Source of the DNA: Candidatus Heimdallarchaeota archaeon
GTDB taxonomy: Archaea; Asgardarchaeota; Heimdallarchaeia; JABLTI01
Reading direction: 5' to 3'
Length of the DNA stretch: 64,000 nt
Assembly: GCA_019056785.1 (NCBI GenBank)
Contig: DXJV01000084.1
Coordinates: 65,489-129,488, forward strand
The notes under the pieces are model-generated. The model saw nothing but the letters and a program-made list of their open reading frames with translations, searched no databases and was not told the origin of the DNA. The translations under genes were made by a program, and so were the position numbers. Shown here piece after piece: positions 17,243 to 25,615 of this stretch. Each line of letters opens with the position of its first letter. Positions within the stretch are counted from its first letter, which is position 1.

Positions 17243-17752
17243 CTAGAAATCGTCTTCAATTGAAGCGGGTTTTTTACAGCCTGTTGCAAGGGATGAAAAT
17301 TCAGTTATTTTCCATTGGCCACTCTTATTTTTGGCTAAACTAACTGGCGATGGATAATCTTTCCCGCCACTGCGAACGATTACTTTCAAGTGTTTGTCGT
17401 CTTCCGGCACAATGCCTTCAGAATGCATTATCAATTTCTTTTCATCGAACTTGTAATCGTCCTGATAATTTGCCCCAAGATAGGATCTTGCGATATTTGG
17501 GTCCTCACGCATGTGCTCGAAGAGGTATTTATTCGTCTTTCCGAATTTCAAACCAGAGGGAGAATCAACGGCTTTTACATTATGTTTTTTCGAAAGAATA
17601 AGGGTTGCCATTGCTTCTCCAAGATCCTTATCTACTGAAGAATAGACATGCGCGGCCATTAAAAAGTAAAACAAAGAATCAATTGGATCACTTGCGTGCT
17701 TTTCCCTAGTCACTTTAAATTTCTTAAAATCGGTGATTAGTTCTCCTTTCAC
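17243..17752 (-). CDS. Unknown soluble protein, 169 aa
   Basis: The first 80 residues are mostly helical (DPIDSLFYFLMAAHVYSSVD, then LGEAMATLILSK), and the rest is beta-rich (LKVIVRSGGKDYPSPVSLAK, QWKITEFSSL). The pattern looks like a ligand- or protein-binding module, not an enzyme; no catalytic motif is visible and I do not recognise the family. Its start overlaps the stop of the upstream 62-residue gene by four bases (ATGA), so the two are translationally coupled. Confidence 0.65.
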   Translation of the reverse strand: MKGELITDFKKFKVTREKHASDPIDSLFYFLMAAHVYSSVDKDLGEAMATLILSKKHNVKAVDSPSGLKFGKTNKYLFEHMREDPNIARSYLGANYQDDYKFDEKKLIMHSEGIVPEDDKHLKVIVRSGGKDYPSPVSLAKNKSGQWKITEFSSLATGCKKPASIEDDF

Positions 17753-17937
17753 TTTTTTTTATCTTTCTTGATTTGCCCTTGAAAACTATGATCGATGCCT
17801 TGGTCGATGTCGCTCTGAATTTCGCTTCGGGCCTTACTGATTTGTCTTTTAGCTTGCCGTTCGGCTTCATCTTCAACAGCATCACCAACAGCTCTTTTCA
17901 CTGCTCGGGACGCTTTTCTGCGTATTTTGTCAAACAT
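17749..17937 (-). CDS. Small charged helical protein, 62 aa
   Basis: 62 residues, highly charged and lysine/arginine/glutamate rich, probably one long amphipathic helix (RRKASRAVKRAVGDAVEDEA). It overlaps the downstream 169-residue gene by ATGA, the best evidence that it is real. No family recognised; it may bind nucleic acid, membrane or the partner encoded downstream. Confidence 0.55.
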   Translation of the reverse strand: MFDKIRRKASRAVKRAVGDAVEDEAERQAKRQISKARSEIQSDIDQGIDHSFQGQIKKDKKK

Positions 17938-18041
17938 TCATAAAAACTCCAAGGCATAAGCCAAAGTCAGCTTATGCAAACTGATAATTAACTAATTTGG
18001 GAAACTGTATTAATACTTTTTTACTCAGCAATTTAACACGA

Positions 18042-19601
18042 TTACTTTAAAGTTGCAAGTTTATCATAGAGCTGTTTACTGTATAAAGCTTGATAGAGTT
18101 CTTTATAGACAGTGAAATATTTCTCATATTGCTCATTATTTTCTTTCACCGGCAGTCTCTTATCAGCAATTTGTACCATATGCTCTATTGCCTCAGGGAT
18201 GCCTTTAAAAACGCCCGCACCCACACCAGCCAAAATTGCTGCGCCTAAAGCAGTTGCTTCTTCAACACGCCCTTTAATGACGGGAAGGTTACAAACGTCA
18301 GCTTCAATCTGATTCCAGAGAGCATTTCTTGAGGCCCCGCCAGTGATGCGCAACTCTTGTAGGTCAACCCCCAACTCTTGCATGACTAATAAATTGGTTT
18401 TAATCTCATAGCAGGTTGCTTCCATGATTGCCCGGATCAAGTGTTGTCTGGTGTGCCCTAACCCCAAACCAAAAATCACTCCTCGAGCATTTGGGTTCCA
18501 ATATGGCGCTCCTGCACCAACAAAATGAGGGAGGATTATAATGCCTTCAGAACCCGCAGGAACTTGCTCGGCTTGCATACAAATGAGCTCATAGCTATCA
18601 AGGTTGATATTTTGGGCCAAACTCTTTTCTGCAAACGAAAAGTTATCTCGAAACCAACGCAAAATCGACCCAGTTGTAAAAATGCTTGCTTCATAAACAT
18701 ATTTCCCAGGAATAGCATGACAGCTACAAAGCAACCGGCGCTTTGGGTCGCGTGCGCTTTTTTCGAGGAAAGCCAAGAGGAAAGTACCAGTTCCGGTTGT
18801 TGCCTTTATTCTACCTAGTTGTGACACTCCAACACCAAGTGCAGCACATTGTTGATCTCCACCTCCTGCAACAACAGGCAGCCCTTCTGCTAAGCCTAAA
18901 TCTTGAGCAGCATTTTTGGAAAGGCTGGCAATTTTAGTGCCGGGGGGCAAAGGTTGTGGTAACTTTTCAATTGGTATTCCCAATTTCTTTAAAATGAAAT
19001 CGGACCAAGTTAATTTATTAATATCAAACAGCATTGTTCGTGAGGCATTACTAAAATCAGTTACAAATTCCCCTGTTAACTTCATTTGGATGTAATCATG
19101 AACTAATAGGAACTTATGTGTCTGTTCAAATACCGTTGGCAAATTCTTCTTAATCCAAATAATTTTCGGCGCAGAGAAATAGGGGTCAATTGTCAGGCCG
19201 GTTATTGCATAAATTTTTTCGGCACCAATTTTCTCTCGTATCTCCTGGCACTCTTGTGTCGTTCGTCGGTCTTGCCAAACAATTGCTCGAGACAAGGGTT
19301 CACCCGAGAGGTTTACTGGGACTATTGTTTCTCTTTGATTAGTTACACTCATCCCTGCTATGTTTGAAGGATTAATGCCAGCTTCTTTTATAGCAAGGGG
19401 AACTGTCTTTTTTGTTGCATCCCACCACGTAAAGGCATCTTGTTCCACAGTCGTAGGCGTGGGATAAAAGCAAGGATACTCCTCATAGGCACTCCCCACA
19501 ATAGCTCCTTTAGTGTTAAAAATAATCGCCCGCCCACCGGTTGTTCCAATATCAACACTTAAGAGAAATTGATCCTTCTTAGTAGCAGTCATTTTTAACA
19601 T
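18042..19601 (-). CDS. FGGY-family carbohydrate kinase (glycerol kinase/xylulokinase-like)
   Basis: 519 residues with two actin-like ATPase halves. Visible motifs: phosphate-1 loop DIGTTGGRAIIF, the glycerol-kinase-like stretch VTNQRETIV then AIVWQDRRT, TGLTIDPYFSAPK, NASRTMLFDI, catalytic Asp in GGGDQQCAALG, and the adenosine motif ITGGASRNALWNQIEAD with EEATALGAAILAG. The first half resembles glycerol kinase, the second resembles xylulokinase, so sugar specificity cannot be set from motifs. It acts in the cytosol, phosphorylating a polyol or ketose with ATP. It stands alone on the minus strand. Confidence 0.88.
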   Translation of the reverse strand: MLKMTATKKDQFLLSVDIGTTGGRAIIFNTKGAIVGSAYEEYPCFYPTPTTVEQDAFTWWDATKKTVPLAIKEAGINPSNIAGMSVTNQRETIVPVNLSGEPLSRAIVWQDRRTTQECQEIREKIGAEKIYAITGLTIDPYFSAPKIIWIKKNLPTVFEQTHKFLLVHDYIQMKLTGEFVTDFSNASRTMLFDINKLTWSDFILKKLGIPIEKLPQPLPPGTKIASLSKNAAQDLGLAEGLPVVAGGGDQQCAALGVGVSQLGRIKATTGTGTFLLAFLEKSARDPKRRLLCSCHAIPGKYVYEASIFTTGSILRWFRDNFSFAEKSLAQNINLDSYELICMQAEQVPAGSEGIIILPHFVGAGAPYWNPNARGVIFGLGLGHTRQHLIRAIMEATCYEIKTNLLVMQELGVDLQELRITGGASRNALWNQIEADVCNLPVIKGRVEEATALGAAILAGVGAGVFKGIPEAIEHMVQIADKRLPVKENNEQYEKYFTVYKELYQALYSKQLYDKLATLK

Positions 19602-19827
19602 TCCATAATTAGTGACTTGTCAATTAGTCTGCTATTTTTTTTATTAATAAGAGTTATTACTATTGTATGAGCCGAATTACTAACCCTTAAATCAAACCGT
19701 CTAATTAAAAGAACCCATATGGTTTTTTAGGCAAAAATTTTCGAAGGTTTACTCTTGCCTTGAAGGTCAAATGGCAGATTTACACTGATCAAGAGGATTT
19801 AAAATTGATAGTTCAAACTACTTAACA

Positions 19828-20952
19828 ATGGATAGCCAATGGCGTATCCGTAATATTCAAAAAAAGGAAGCATACCTTATTAAACTGAGAATAAAAAACT
19901 TTGTGGATGGACAATTTAAATTGAAAATTTTCTTCGATGAAACACAAAAAGAACGCGGGAAAATCAACACAAATTATTCCATGCTTCGTGATTCCTTACG
20001 AAGTGAGGGATTTGAAGTTGAAGCTTATAATGACTATCCCATCACTGAGAAGGCATTACGTTGTGATGTTTTCGTTCTCGCCTGTCCTGATGGCTCCAAA
20101 CTTGCTAAGACGGAAATCGATGCCATTATTAATTTCGTTGAACGTGGTGGGGGTTTATTAGCAATTAGTAACGCCGGTGGCGACCGAGGGCTGAGAACTA
20201 ATTTAAGTGAAGTCCTAAATAAGATGGGCATAGATATTCTTTCAGATCAGGTAAAGGATGACTCCAACAATGAATTCAACATGCCAACGCATCCTGTCAT
20301 CAAAGACATGAAAGAGCACCCCATCACACGTGGCGTCTCTGAAATTGTGATTGTTGCAGGGTGTTCTGTTCGAGGGTCAATAAACATGAAAGGGATTGCT
20401 TACACTTCGCCGGTGGCAGACCCGCCAAATGCACCTGTGGTTGTTGCAGGAGAATATAAGAAAGGACGTGTCGTTGCAATTGGCTCTTACCGGTTGTTTT
20501 CAAACTATGGAGCGGGGCTTAATTTAAGAAATAATAAAACCTTTGCTTTGAATATCTTCAAATGGCTGTCACGCCAAGACACAACAAAAGCAAGTGCACA
20601 AGCAGCTCCGGCCAGAACGGTGAGCAGTAGCACTCCTGCGAGTAGAGTTAGCTCCTACGTCCCACCGAAATCCTCTCCAACTCCAGCTCAAAAAGAAACG
20701 AAGACAGTCATCCTACCGACACCACAACCCATTGCTCAAAAAACAGTTGCAAAAGCTACAGGCCAAACATCTGCAAAGGCGGGAGCAATTACAGACCAAG
20801 CGGTTCTGCAGGAAGTTGAGAGATTAAGAGCAGATATTGCAGAGATGCGAGAAATAATTGCAAGATTATACTCCGACACGCTTGGTTATCTCCAAGAAAT
20901 GAAAGAAGAAGTAAGAATGATGTTAGATTACATTCGAACAAAAGAGGGCTAA
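19828..20952 (+). CDS. GIFT (IFT52-like/DUF4350-like) domain protein with coiled-coil tail
   Basis: 374 residues, soluble. Residues about 30-255 show a GATase1-like GIFT layout: IFFDETQKERGKIN, a short helix (YSMLRDSLRSEGFEVEAY), strand CDVFVLACPDG, helix IDAIINFVERGGGLLAIS, the NAGGDRGLRTNLSEVLNK block, and a closing GRVVAIGSYRLFSNYG then FALNIFKWL. The order and spacing recall eukaryotic intraflagellar transport protein IFT52 and bacterial gliding-type GIFT proteins. A Pro/Ser/Thr-rich linker (about 256-325) leads to a C-terminal coiled coil (LQEVERLRADIAEMREIIAR). No catalytic nucleophile is evident. Function unknown; scaffold or sugar-binding roles fit. Confidence 0.6.
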   Translation: MDSQWRIRNIQKKEAYLIKLRIKNFVDGQFKLKIFFDETQKERGKINTNYSMLRDSLRSEGFEVEAYNDYPITEKALRCDVFVLACPDGSKLAKTEIDAIINFVERGGGLLAISNAGGDRGLRTNLSEVLNKMGIDILSDQVKDDSNNEFNMPTHPVIKDMKEHPITRGVSEIVIVAGCSVRGSINMKGIAYTSPVADPPNAPVVVAGEYKKGRVVAIGSYRLFSNYGAGLNLRNNKTFALNIFKWLSRQDTTKASAQAAPARTVSSSTPASRVSSYVPPKSSPTPAQKETKTVILPTPQPIAQKTVAKATGQTSAKAGAITDQAVLQEVERLRADIAEMREIIARLYSDTLGYLQEMKEEVRMMLDYIRTKEG

Positions 20953-21062
20953 AACCTCTTATTTATCTCTTTTTTCACTAAGACAGAATATTAATTATTT
21001 TTACGTTCAATAGAATTTTATAGCATCAAATGCCAAGATACCATGCAGAAGGTGATTGACCT

Positions 21063-22859
21063 TTGAGATATGCTATATTAGCTGAAATATACCGGAAACT
21101 GGATGCCACACAAAAGAGACTTGAGATGATCGACATCCTCATTGAGCTTTTCGATAAAACCGAGCTTGAGAACATTCGTATTGTAATTTATCTCACCTCC
21201 GGTAAGATTGGCGCGGATTTTGAAGATCTGGACATTGGCATTGCTGAAAAGATGGTCATAAAGGCAATCGCCAAAGCTGTTGGGAAAAGCGAAGAGATTG
21301 TGACAGCCCTCTTTGCAAAGAAAGGCGATCTTGGTGAAGTTGTTGAAGCCTTTAAAGCAAAATCGACACAACAAGGTTTAGAAGCCTTTTTGACAGACGG
21401 AAAGACAGCAGCCGAAGAAAGCCTTACGGTTCGAGAGGTTTGGGAGACTTTGAATAAAATCGCAAACCTAGAAGGAAAGGGTTCTGCCGCGAAAAAGATA
21501 AACACCCTTGTCGGGCTTTATGCAAAGGCAACACCCTTAGAAGCAAAATACATCACTCGGACAGTCCTGAGCCAGCTCCGCTTAGGTGTTAGAGACCTTA
21601 CCATTATTGAAGCGCTTGCACGAAAGTATTGTACTGAAAAGGATGCACGAAAAGTGATTGAACATGCTTACAACGTGACGAGTGACATTGGTTTTGTAGG
21701 GGAAATATTAGCTAGAAAAGGCTTGGAGGCTGTTAGACAGATTAAAATTCAAGTGGGACGCCCCATTCGGATGATGGCTGCACAACGACTTCCATCCACC
21801 GAAGAAATTCTGGAGAAATTGGGAGGGAAGTGTGCATTGGAATTCAAATATGATGGGGAACGGGTTCAAGCACATAAGAATGGAGACAAAATAACTCTTT
21901 TTTCGAGAAATTTAAATGACATCTCGACTATGTATCCCGATGTCAGAGATGCCTTAAAGGCCAGCATTACGGCTTCTAAGGCAATCGTTGAAGGAGAGAT
22001 TGTTGCTTGGGACCCTCAAGCAGAACGATTGCGACCATTCCAAATTTTGATGTCCCGTAAGAGAAAATATGATATTAGTGAGATGAAAGAGAAAATCCCT
22101 GTGAAAGTCTTTCTCTTCGACCTTCTTTTTGTTGATGGCGATAATTATCTGTTAAAAGCATATCCTCAAAGACGAACCAAATTGGAAGAGATAATTAAGG
22201 AAGAAGAGATCATTACCCTTGCTTCTCAAGAAATTGTTACAAACGCAAGTGAATTTGAGGCATTCTTTGAGACTGCAATTGAAAGCGGGTGTGAAGGGGT
22301 TATGGCAAAAGATATTCGGGAAACTGCCATCTATCAAGCAGGCAATCGAGGGTTCCTCTGGATAAAACACAAATTCGATTATAGTTCGGCCTTTGCTGAC
22401 AGTTATGATTTCGTCGTTGTGGGAGGTTTCTATGGAAAAGGGCGGCGCAAAGGAATGTTAGGTACTTTATTGATGGCAGCCTATAATCCAGAAAAGGAAA
22501 TCTTTGAAACGGTATGTAAACTTGGAAGCGGTTTTTCCGATGAAGATTTAGCGAAGATAACAAAAGAACTGATGGCATTACGAACACCAGAGAAACCAAA
22601 AGAAGTGGCTTCCAAACTCGAGGCGGATGTTTGGTTCTACCCCACAAAAGTCTTTGAAATCAGGGGGGCAGACCTCTCTACAAGCCCCGTGCATACATGT
22701 GCTCTTAACGAAATTAAAGAAGATATGGGGATTGCCATTCGCTTCCCCCGTTTTATTAGATTTCGAGAGGATAAAAAACCCGAATTTGCCACTACAACAA
22801 AGGAAATTATTGACGCATATAAAGAGCAAAGGCTCTTGAAAAAGGAGAAAAAGAATTAA
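21063..22859 (+). CDS. lig: ATP-dependent DNA ligase
   Basis: 598 residues from TTG 21063 with AAGGTGAT upstream. Domain order is archaeal LigI: helical DNA-binding domain (1-240, including LSQLRLGVRDLT), adenylation domain with the nucleotidyl lysine in EFKYDGERVQAH (about residue 262), motif III (FSRNLNDIS), motif IV (EGEIVAWD), motif V (WIKHKFDY), and a C-terminal OB fold. It seals nicks during replication and repair, with ATP or ADP as cofactor. No replication genes adjoin it. Confidence 0.95.
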   Translation: MRYAILAEIYRKLDATQKRLEMIDILIELFDKTELENIRIVIYLTSGKIGADFEDLDIGIAEKMVIKAIAKAVGKSEEIVTALFAKKGDLGEVVEAFKAKSTQQGLEAFLTDGKTAAEESLTVREVWETLNKIANLEGKGSAAKKINTLVGLYAKATPLEAKYITRTVLSQLRLGVRDLTIIEALARKYCTEKDARKVIEHAYNVTSDIGFVGEILARKGLEAVRQIKIQVGRPIRMMAAQRLPSTEEILEKLGGKCALEFKYDGERVQAHKNGDKITLFSRNLNDISTMYPDVRDALKASITASKAIVEGEIVAWDPQAERLRPFQILMSRKRKYDISEMKEKIPVKVFLFDLLFVDGDNYLLKAYPQRRTKLEEIIKEEEIITLASQEIVTNASEFEAFFETAIESGCEGVMAKDIRETAIYQAGNRGFLWIKHKFDYSSAFADSYDFVVVGGFYGKGRRKGMLGTLLMAAYNPEKEIFETVCKLGSGFSDEDLAKITKELMALRTPEKPKEVASKLEADVWFYPTKVFEIRGADLSTSPVHTCALNEIKEDMGIAIRFPRFIRFREDKKPEFATTTKEIIDAYKEQRLLKKEKKN

Positions 22860-22938
22860 TTTTCGCTAAACGAAACTAATAATAAAGAGCAGAAATAATC
22901 TAATATAGTAAATTGTAATTTGATATGAGGAAAACATC

Positions 22939-23556
22939 ATGGCAAATGCTGAACATGAAGATGCAGTAGAGGAAGCAGAAGAAAAAGAAACAGTACAGCC
23001 ACGAATCGAAGTTGGAGGAGAAATTAAGACTTTTGAAGAAGTAACACCAAAGAAAGCTCTGAAAGTCCTCCGAGAAACAATAGCAGATTATGAAGATTAT
23101 CAATCCGTCCCTAGTCGAAGGAAAACTGACGAGGCCTTTCGAAAGTATGTCAAGGAAACATTAACTCAAGCAAATGATCATATAAAAGAAATTCATGCGG
23201 CATTAATCGAAGCACAACAGATGTCAACCTGGGCAATAGCTGACCAGGTTATTAATGAATTAGGGGCTTTTATCAAAGATGTGAATAAAAGCGATTACGG
23301 TTTTACAACCTTTTTTGAGAACCCGAGACTCCTTGAAATGGATATTTCCCAACTTTACATTATTGATTATGACTTCATTAAAAGCATTCGTGTATTAAAT
23401 GAACGCATCTCTGCTTTCATGGAGATTGTTCAACAACATTACTTCGAAGATACCGACCTATGGTTCGAAACTTTGAACCGGATTCTTGGAAGATTGATCA
23501 GTTTAAATGATGACCGCGTAAAACTGATTGGTTCTTATGAACGGATTTCTTATTAA
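22939..23556 (+). CDS. Unknown helical protein, 205 aa
   Basis: 205 residues starting with an acidic, disordered segment of about 30 residues, then an almost all-helical domain (KKALKVLRETIADYEDYQ, YVKETLTQANDHIKEIHAAL, LNERISAFMEIVQQHYFED). No membrane segment, metal motif or nucleotide motif. Not recognised. It follows the ligase gene on the same strand after 79 bases. Confidence 0.65.
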   Translation: MANAEHEDAVEEAEEKETVQPRIEVGGEIKTFEEVTPKKALKVLRETIADYEDYQSVPSRRKTDEAFRKYVKETLTQANDHIKEIHAALIEAQQMSTWAIADQVINELGAFIKDVNKSDYGFTTFFENPRLLEMDISQLYIIDYDFIKSIRVLNERISAFMEIVQQHYFEDTDLWFETLNRILGRLISLNDDRVKLIGSYERISY

Positions 23557-23584
23557 ATCCTTAACACTTTTTCCCTCAGGAGTA

Positions 23585-23899
23585 CTAGTTAGCTTGTTGA
23601 TATGGTAAGAACCTTTCTAATATCTGTTCTTTAGAGAGGCTTGTTACTAAAAAGATCTTGTTTCGAGAAGTGTGCCCACTCCGAAGTGTTATTGCACCAG
23701 TAGTTATATCAAGTGTTTTGGCGAGAAGTTTAAGCACCTCTTTATTTGCTTTTCCCTTGTTCGGGGGAGCTCGGATATGGATAGTTAGAAAGGCGTCAGT
23801 AGAAGAAAAAAAGAGTGTTTGTTTCTTTTGATTGGGTTTGACAAAAACTTTGATTAGAACGCCAGAGTCTGTTTGTTCTAAAAAATTAAAGAGAGACAT
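23585..23899 (-). CDS. DUF167 (YggU-like) family protein
   Basis: 104 residues, the normal family size. The DUF167 pattern is clear: LIKVFVKPNQKK, then HIRAPPNKGKANKEVLKLLA and LRSGHTSRNKIFLV. Members are small alpha/beta proteins of unknown function, widespread in archaea and eukaryotes. The gene leads 23930 and 25002 at their 3' side on the minus strand. Confidence 0.88.
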   Translation of the reverse strand: MSLFNFLEQTDSGVLIKVFVKPNQKKQTLFFSSTDAFLTIHIRAPPNKGKANKEVLKLLAKTLDITTGAITLRSGHTSRNKIFLVTSLSKEQILERFLPYQQAN

Positions 23900-23929
23900 G
23901 GTGTAATCATCCGGGTTATTCCAAATAGG

Positions 23930-24943
23930 TCAAGCAAAATCCTGCATCATTTTATATGCTCTTTTAAAGATTTTTACCGCGTCCCGTGGAGATGTATGAT
24001 TCGGGTTTTCAACCTTTGGTGATTTTGAAAGGACAAATAAATGCAAGTTTTCTTCTTCAAGCATGTGTTGAATTTTCACAATCCGATCAGCATAGGCTAT
24101 GTCCTTCTTCAAAGGCTTCCAATCATTTGGTTTTCTTATACGCAGAAAACAAACAAAAGAGGGGAATTTATTGCCCATGTATTCATTTAGAATGATTTGT
24201 ATAGATAAAGAATCGAAGGAGTCTGGTGGATTGTAAAAGTCAATCATGAAACGAACATTTAGAGGGAGCATGATTTCTTCTTCCTTCTTCGGGGTTTTCA
24301 CCCGTTGTAATTGTACTGCGGGTGTTGCTAAGAATTCCAGCTCATCCAAGTCTTCTTGCTGCGTAAATTGATAATAGAAGAGAATTTTCCGTAAAATTTC
24401 TGGCTCCCAATAGTCAATACGGATAATAAACCACAGCGGGAGGAAGAAGAGGTAGAGATCAATTAAGAACAATCCTGTAGAGAAAAAGAGTTTCTTTGTC
24501 AAACCCAAAATAAGAATGTAAAGGAAAGCCACTCCAAAGAGCACGGTAACAAATATCCATCTTCCCTTCGGCTTTGAAAGGTCGAAATAAGCCGTGCGTT
24601 TTTTCTGCCTTTTTTCACGATTGTTAATGTGGTTAAAAAGTTCTGAAAGCTGCTTCATAGTATATTCTGTCCAAATGGGTTTTTCATCAGCCAAGAGAGG
24701 TTCTTCTGAAATCTTTAATCGCTCCGGGAAGAGCAAGAAAAGAGCGATTACAAGAAATACCAAACCAATAATAAAAGAATAAGAAGGCGTTTTTGTTTCC
24801 TCGTATGGAAAAATGCCATTTATTGGTAAGAAGATCTGAATGAATACTCCAAAGAGAGCAAAAGCTATTCCAATAATCATTCTCGGAAGAGCAGGGAACT
24901 TCTTTAGGAATTTAAAATCGTCATTTGTTATTGTAAGAGCCAT
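23930..24943 (-). CDS. Membrane protein with cytoplasmic C-terminal domain
   Basis: 337 residues. Hydrophobic pairs lie at about 22-42 and 53-70, then about 128-148 and 152-172, giving four transmembrane helices. The remaining 160 residues are soluble and mixed alpha/beta (LPLNVRFMIDFYNPPDSFDS, FVCFLRIRKPNDW, IVKIQHMLEEENLHLFVLSK). No family recognised. It lies between a DUF167 gene and another small membrane protein gene, all on the minus strand. Confidence 0.65.
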   Translation of the reverse strand: MALTITNDDFKFLKKFPALPRMIIGIAFALFGVFIQIFLPINGIFPYEETKTPSYSFIIGLVFLVIALFLLFPERLKISEEPLLADEKPIWTEYTMKQLSELFNHINNREKRQKKRTAYFDLSKPKGRWIFVTVLFGVAFLYILILGLTKKLFFSTGLFLIDLYLFFLPLWFIIRIDYWEPEILRKILFYYQFTQQEDLDELEFLATPAVQLQRVKTPKKEEEIMLPLNVRFMIDFYNPPDSFDSLSIQIILNEYMGNKFPSFVCFLRIRKPNDWKPLKKDIAYADRIVKIQHMLEEENLHLFVLSKSPKVENPNHTSPRDAVKIFKRAYKMMQDFA

Positions 24944-25001
24944 CAGCTTTCACACCACATTTGCTGAAAGTAAGCTAGAATTTCAGTTAATATTTATTAG
25001 G

Positions 25002-25418
25002 TTAAGTTTTATTTAACGGTTTTAAATCCTGTTCTGAGGATTTTTTAGGGAAGAGAAAAATTCTCGAGATAAAGCTAATTATCCAAATTAAGAGTGACAA
25101 CCCCCCGACCGGCAAACCAAACCAAATTGGTATCCCTTCAAAGTAATAGAGCAAAAGAGCCAGAAGAGAAGCTGAAAGAACGACGGTTAATATCTCCAAA
25201 GTCCGAGTTTTGATAATAAATGTGCTCCCCCAACCAAAGATGAACCAGATGAAAAAAATGCCGAAAAATGCATAGAAATGGATCAAAGTTAGCAAATAAG
25301 CGATCAAACCACTAAGAGCACCCTCGAGAAGGCCAATGGCTAGACTCCGTAAAAAAAGTCGGAACTTTTCGAACGATTTTTTTTGTTTCGAGCTAGTCGT
25401 GGAATCGTCATCATTCAT
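25002..25418 (-). CDS. Small multi-pass membrane protein, 138 aa
   Basis: 138 residues with a basic N-terminus (about 1-28) followed by four close hydrophobic segments (about 30-47, 48-72, 75-90 and 95-118) and a lysine-rich tail. Not recognised. It precedes the four-helix membrane protein gene in transcription order with a 58-base gap, so the two could be one unit. Confidence 0.58.
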   Translation of the reverse strand: MNDDDSTTSSKQKKSFEKFRLFLRSLAIGLLEGALSGLIAYLLTLIHFYAFFGIFFIWFIFGWGSTFIIKTRTLEILTVVLSASLLALLLYYFEGIPIWFGLPVGGLSLLIWIISFISRIFLFPKKSSEQDLKPLNKT

Positions 25419-25615
25419 GATTAAAATGATATCTTCCCGGCTTTTAAAAAGTTAGTGAGGGTTTTATGCTAAACACGACACAGGTAGTTTCTTCTTTTGA
25501 TAGCGGATTTTTTGTAAAGCAAAAAACTAAAAGGAATGACCGTAACTATTAGAAATAAGATAACAAAACAACCTTTAAGAGACCGATTAATGCAAATAAA
25601 ACATGGTGGGCCTTT

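Noticed and set aside
22627..22839. A + strand frame within the ligase gene
   Set aside because: Shadow of the ligase coding sequence in another frame.
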